A stretch of 64,000 bases of DNA from Lachnospiraceae bacterium MD308. GTDB taxonomy: Bacteria; Bacillota; Clostridia; Lachnospirales; Lachnospiraceae. Where the stretch lies: positions 112,638-176,637 of the forward strand of contig VIQU02000002.1 of the NCBI GenBank assembly GCA_010206225.2, in the 5' to 3' direction. The position numbers and the translations under genes were made by a program. Shown here piece after piece: positions 61,586 through 64,000 of this stretch (its first letter is position 1; every line of letters starts with the position of its first letter). The notes under the pieces were generated by a model. The model was not told the DNA's origin, ran no database searches, and worked only from the letters and a program-made list of their open reading frames with translations.

Positions 61586-62823
61586 AGAAAAGAATGAGTA
61601 GAATCTTATCTGCGCTGTTGGTTTCCGCGCTTGTTATGTCAGCCGGAAATGTTGTACAGGCAGAAGACGGGGGAGCTTCGTCAACAGGAAAAGCAAAGGT
61701 AGAGGCAGAGGCAATACCTCAGAGTCAGGGGACAAATGTACTCGGGACAATGAGTGATTCGAGTTCCGTAAAGGAGATTACAACCAAGGCGACTGTTTCG
61801 GGCAGTATTCCTTTGAACAAAGTTGTAACAGGAGCGGAAAAGAATGTTGATATAGGGGCAATCGCTTGGGCGAATACCAGTGACTATAGAAAGGGAAAGG
61901 ATTATTATTATGGCTACAGCCAGCAGGTATCTCTTGCGAAAGGTACATTGGAGTTAGCAGTAGGCGGACAGGGCACGGAGCGTGTTTATTACGGATTGTA
62001 CAAAGATGCGGGGCTGACGCAGGCTGTTGATTCCTATTCGTGGGCAGATCCGGGGAAAATAACGGACAGGATGTTCAAGGTTCCTGCAAAGGGAACATAT
62101 TATCTGGGTGTATATTCGACTGTCTATTCGTCAACACCAGAGGGAACTGTAATAATGGGTGCCGCAGTCGGAGCTCGATTTTTTAACGGAAGCGACCGCA
62201 CGCTTGGAATCGGAAAGCAGATTGCAGTCGGGCAAAAGGATGCACAGTCGAATTATTTCAAATTCAAAGCTGCGCAGAACGGGGTTATAAAGGCATATGG
62301 CAGTACGTATGCTACTGGCTATAGTGTGGCCCTCTATAATTCAAAGAAGAAAGCATTATCCGGCTGGACTCCGTTGAAATACAATCCGACCTATGGCGTG
62401 AAAAAAGGTCAGACTTATTATATCCGGGTGAAGAGTTCCCGTAATTCATATGGTTATTATAATTTTAAGATCACGAATCCTGCAGTCAAGGAGAAAAGCG
62501 GAAAGAACAAGGCGAAAGCAGTTACAGTTAAGAAGGGCAAGACAGTGAAAGGAACGATTCTGGCAGGCAATGGTCAGGCTGACTGGTATAAGTTCAAAAA
62601 GACCAACAAGAAGACAACGAAGATTACTATCAAAGGCCAGACGAATGGTACATTTAGAGTAAGATTGTATAGAGGCGGAAAGCAAGTATCCGCAAAAACT
62701 TTCAACTATAGATACGGAGGTTACGAATTTAGATTGTATAACTATCCGAAGGGAACCTATTACGTTAAGGTTGAGAGAGCGAATGCTAAATCATCCGGTT
62801 ATTATGCTCTGGCATGGAAATAA
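61582..62823 (+). CDS. Secreted protein with three PPC-like beta-sandwich repeats
   Basis: A 413-residue protein. The signal peptide is MKKRMSRILSALLVSALVM to about VVQA, then a low-complexity linker to about residue 75. Three beta-rich units follow: about 80-200, 205-300 (NYFKFKAAQNGVIKAYGSTY, KKGQTYYIRVKSS) and 310-413 (DWYKFKKTNKKTTKITIKGQ, YPKGTYYVKVERA). Each ends in a G-x-Y-Y/T-Y-V/I-x-V strand like bacterial pre-peptidase C-terminal domains. It is very Lys/Tyr-rich. No enzyme domain, no sorting signal and no transmembrane anchor, so it is a secreted binding protein or one held by charge. Preceded by a strong AAAAAGGAG site. Confidence 0.7.
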   Translation: MKKRMSRILSALLVSALVMSAGNVVQAEDGGASSTGKAKVEAEAIPQSQGTNVLGTMSDSSSVKEITTKATVSGSIPLNKVVTGAEKNVDIGAIAWANTSDYRKGKDYYYGYSQQVSLAKGTLELAVGGQGTERVYYGLYKDAGLTQAVDSYSWADPGKITDRMFKVPAKGTYYLGVYSTVYSSTPEGTVIMGAAVGARFFNGSDRTLGIGKQIAVGQKDAQSNYFKFKAAQNGVIKAYGSTYATGYSVALYNSKKKALSGWTPLKYNPTYGVKKGQTYYIRVKSSRNSYGYYNFKITNPAVKEKSGKNKAKAVTVKKGKTVKGTILAGNGQADWYKFKKTNKKTTKITIKGQTNGTFRVRLYRGGKQVSAKTFNYRYGGYEFRLYNYPKGTYYVKVERANAKSSGYYALAWK

Positions 62824-62899
62824 TGTCTAACACACAGTGCTTTAAAAGGAGGTCCGGTTTTTGCGGACATCCATTAAGGAAGTAAATAAAGTTTCCGGT

Positions 62900-62935
62900 A
62901 AAACCGGCGTGGCGGAGGTCACGCTGGTTTTCTAT
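62900..62935 (+). terminator. Terminator after secreted repeat protein gene
   Basis: AAAACCGGCGTG (62900-62911) pairs with CACGCTGGTTTT (62920-62931), one G-T pair, followed by CTATAT. The stretch from here to 63230 otherwise holds a small possible ORF and a hairpin before the transposase gene. Confidence 0.75.
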
Positions 62936-63043
62936 ATCTGTAGGTATATCCGGTTTATAAAGCGGAATGCAGATTTTCCTCACATAAGTAAAGTGAATTT
63001 GGCAGGAATCCGTGTTGCTCTTGTAATTGGAGGGAGCGCAAAT

Positions 63044-63127
63044 ATGAAATTGGTCTTGTCCTCCCTGCTTTTTTTTGCCGCACCAATTTTAATAAGTGTC
63101 TGCTTATTGAGCAATAAAATCTGTTAA
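63044..63127 (+). CDS. Possible 27-residue hydrophobic peptide
   Basis: An ATG at 63044 with GGAGGG eight bases upstream opens a frame of 27 codons with a hydrophobic core (VLSSLLFFAAPILISVCLL). Short peptides like this can be toxins or leader fragments. No antitoxin-like antisense RNA was recognised, and the same bases hold a weak hairpin with a T tract, so I give it low weight. Confidence 0.25.
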   Translation: MKLVLSSLLFFAAPILISVCLLSNKIC

Positions 63128-63172
63128 AGACGTTGATATTACTGCATTTATGGGCATACCGTAGTATAATAG

Positions 63173-63216
63173 AAGTGCAAGAAAAATCACTGATCTGTGC
63201 AAAAAACCTTGCACTT
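63173..63216 (+). repeat. Inverted repeat before IS1182-type transposase gene
   Basis: AAGTGCAAG (63173-63181) and CTTGCACTT (63208-63216) are perfect 9-bp arms, just after a TATAAT at 63165-63170. They may be part of the element's left terminal structure or regulate the transposase. Confidence 0.5.
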
Positions 63217-63229
63217 AAAGGAGTGCCTT

Positions 63230-63551
63230 ATGTATAAAAAAGATCGACTTCGCCAATTGGGGCTAACAGATTTCAATCAGCCCATTGGACTCAAAATGAA
63301 TCCGGAAAACCGCTGGGTGAAGAAAGCAGAGCTCATTCCCTGGCCTGCCATTGAAGACCGTTACGCGGAACTTTTTCCCAGTAAGACGGGAATGCCTGCC
63401 AAACCTTTGCGCCTGGCTCTTGGATCACTTATTATCCAGAAGCAGTACGATTATTCCGACCGGGAACTGGTAGAACAGCTTACAGAGAATCCGTACTACC
63501 AGTTTTTTATTGGTCTTCCAGGTTATCAACAGGAACCGCCGTTTGCACCAT
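63230..63551 (+). pseudogene. IS1182-family transposase, N-terminal part only
   Basis: An ATG at 63230 with AAAGGAG upstream starts MYKKDRLRQLGLTDFNQ, followed by PLRLALGSLIIQKQYDYSDR and YYQFFIGLPGYQQEPPFAP, the N-terminal domain (DUF772-like) of IS1182/IS1380-type DDE transposases. The match ends after about 107 residues at the point where an IS3-type end (TGGACC at 63552) begins. The frame runs on to 63643 through foreign sequence (Ser-rich), so the catalytic domain is lost. It is inactive unless the insertion is removed. Confidence 0.85.
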
Positions 63552-64000
63552 TGGACCTATGTCAATACTTTGGACAAAAAAAGTCGAAAGATTATGCTGC
63601 TTTTTTTAGTTCCTCATCCTCCTTTTGCTGTGGTGTCAAATAACCAATAGAGCTATGTATCCGCTTACGGTTATACCAGCCTTCTATGTATTCAAAGATT
63701 GCTCTGCGGCTTCCTTTGAATCCTGATAAGTATGAAGATATATTTCTTCCTTTTTTAGTACAGAATGGAAGGATTCAATACAGGCATTATCGTATGGATT
63801 TCCCTTACGGCTAAAGGAATGCAGGATTTCTTTCCTGCTCAGGCAATCTTCAAACGTTTTACTCGTATACTGGCTTCCAAGGTCACTATGCAAAATGATT
63901 CCTTTTGTATCCCTGACGTTCAGGCAGGCATTCTCTACCGCTTTCACTGCCAGTTCCGCTGTCATAGATGTGCCATAGGCATAGCCGATGATTTTACGGC
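63552..64000 (-). mobile_element. IS3-family (IS150-type) insertion sequence, partial, inside the IS1182 gene
   Basis: The element seems to begin with TGGACCTATGTCAATACTTT at 63552; GGAC recurs at positions 21-24 of this end, as in IS150-type termini. Its orfB runs on the minus strand from beyond 64000. Only its 3' end is in the window. The other end and the rest of the IS1182 gene lie outside. Confidence 0.75.
63592..64000 (-). pseudogene. IS3-family transposase OrfB with frameshift, continues past window
   Basis: From the window edge the minus strand reads KIIGYAYGTSMTAELAVKAV, then the DDE region HSDLGSQYTSKTFEDCL and [12 protein letters not shown], ending at SLNT-stop (63684). Shifting by one base near 63711 restores the normal end ([37 protein letters not shown], stop at 63594-63592). 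So one base is missing around GCCGC-AGAG, which truncates OrfB after the final catalytic Glu. It may be a real mutation or a sequencing error. Confidence 0.8.

Noticed and set aside
62861..63127. 88-codon frame with a TTG start and AAGGAGG upstream
   Set aside because: A strong terminator hairpin (62900-62931) lies inside it, and only its last 27 codons look protein-like; kept only as a low-confidence short ORF from 63044.
1..64000. tRNA or rRNA genes
   Set aside because: I looked for cloverleaf-like blocks and conserved rRNA stretches in the gaps and saw none.

Overview
The window looks like chromosomal DNA of a low-to-mid-GC, endospore-forming Firmicute, most likely a gut Lachnospiraceae (Clostridium cluster XIVa). 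The evidence is strong AGGAGG-type ribosome sites, promoters close to TTGACA-17-TATAAT, a T-box leader, an alpha/beta-type small acid-soluble spore protein, type B dihydroorotate dehydrogenase, long-form PyrF, an ECF transporter module beside truA, a membrane pyrophosphatase and indolepyruvate:ferredoxin oxidoreductase. This is inferred from gene content; I could not run a database search. Most of the window is ordinary, well-ordered core genome. The two ends carry broken mobile DNA.

Layout, first half. 1-174: truncated tyrosine recombinase with an in-frame stop. 0.3-2.8 kb: GntR/FCD regulator divergent from proC, then a C39-like cysteine peptidase homologue. 3-6.9 kb: cyclophilin, ecfA1-ecfA2-ecfT and truA. 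7-9 kb: hppA. 9.2-11.3 kb: two COG0523/CobW GTPases, one with a His/Cys-rich tandem-repeat metal loop. 11.3-12.2 kb: EamA transporter. 12.3-20 kb: sialic acid/amino sugar island, with nagB divergent from nanE-nanA-SSS transporter-YhcH and then, behind an internal promoter, nanK-rpiR-nagA. 20-24.8 kb: T-box-tyrS followed by three envelope proteins (zinc ribbon with a discoidin-like module, M15 peptidase, Ig-like plus L,D-transpeptidase). 24.8-27.3 kb: PadR-DUF1700-DUF4097-PspC stress module. 27.4-28.4 kb: spore protein and WecG/TagA glycosyltransferase. 28.6-33.8 kb: CdaR-like regulator, ftsE-ftsX-M23 hydrolase-S41 protease.

Layout, second half. 33.9-37.9 kb: pyrC-pyrF-pyrK-pyrD. 38-41.7 kb, opposite strand: iorA-iorB-phenylacetate-CoA ligase. 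42-45.9 kb: pyrE, a 50-residue membrane protein, VanZ-like protein, a small membrane protein and an M29 aminopeptidase with a long N-terminal extension. 45.9-49.4 kb: purE-purM-purN-purD. 49.5-52.7 kb, minus: AraC regulator and GH36 alpha-galactosidase. 52.8-55.1 kb: RpiR regulator divergent from alanine dehydrogenase. 55.2-59.9 kb: small GntR, clpC, a conserved small protein and radA. 59.9-61.2 kb, minus: class I aminotransferase. 61.5-62.8 kb: secreted repeat protein preceded by a coupled 36-codon ORF. 63.2-64 kb: an IS1182-type transposase gene interrupted by an IS3/IS150-type element that itself carries a frameshift.

How the genes fit together. Host-derived sialic acid is imported by the SSS permease, cleaved by NanA to ManNAc, phosphorylated by NanK, epimerised by NanE, deacetylated by NagA and deaminated by NagB to fructose-6-phosphate. 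The pyr genes here cover the late steps of UMP synthesis, apart from carbamoyl phosphate and aspartate transcarbamylase. IorAB plus the CoA ligase would convert aryl pyruvates to aryl acetates with ATP gain. FtsEX and the M23 protein form a division-linked wall-hydrolase unit. The least explained parts are the envelope trio behind tyrS, the coupled small ORF with secreted repeat protein, the extended M29 aminopeptidase cluster, and clpC behind a YtrA-type GntR instead of CtsR/McsAB.
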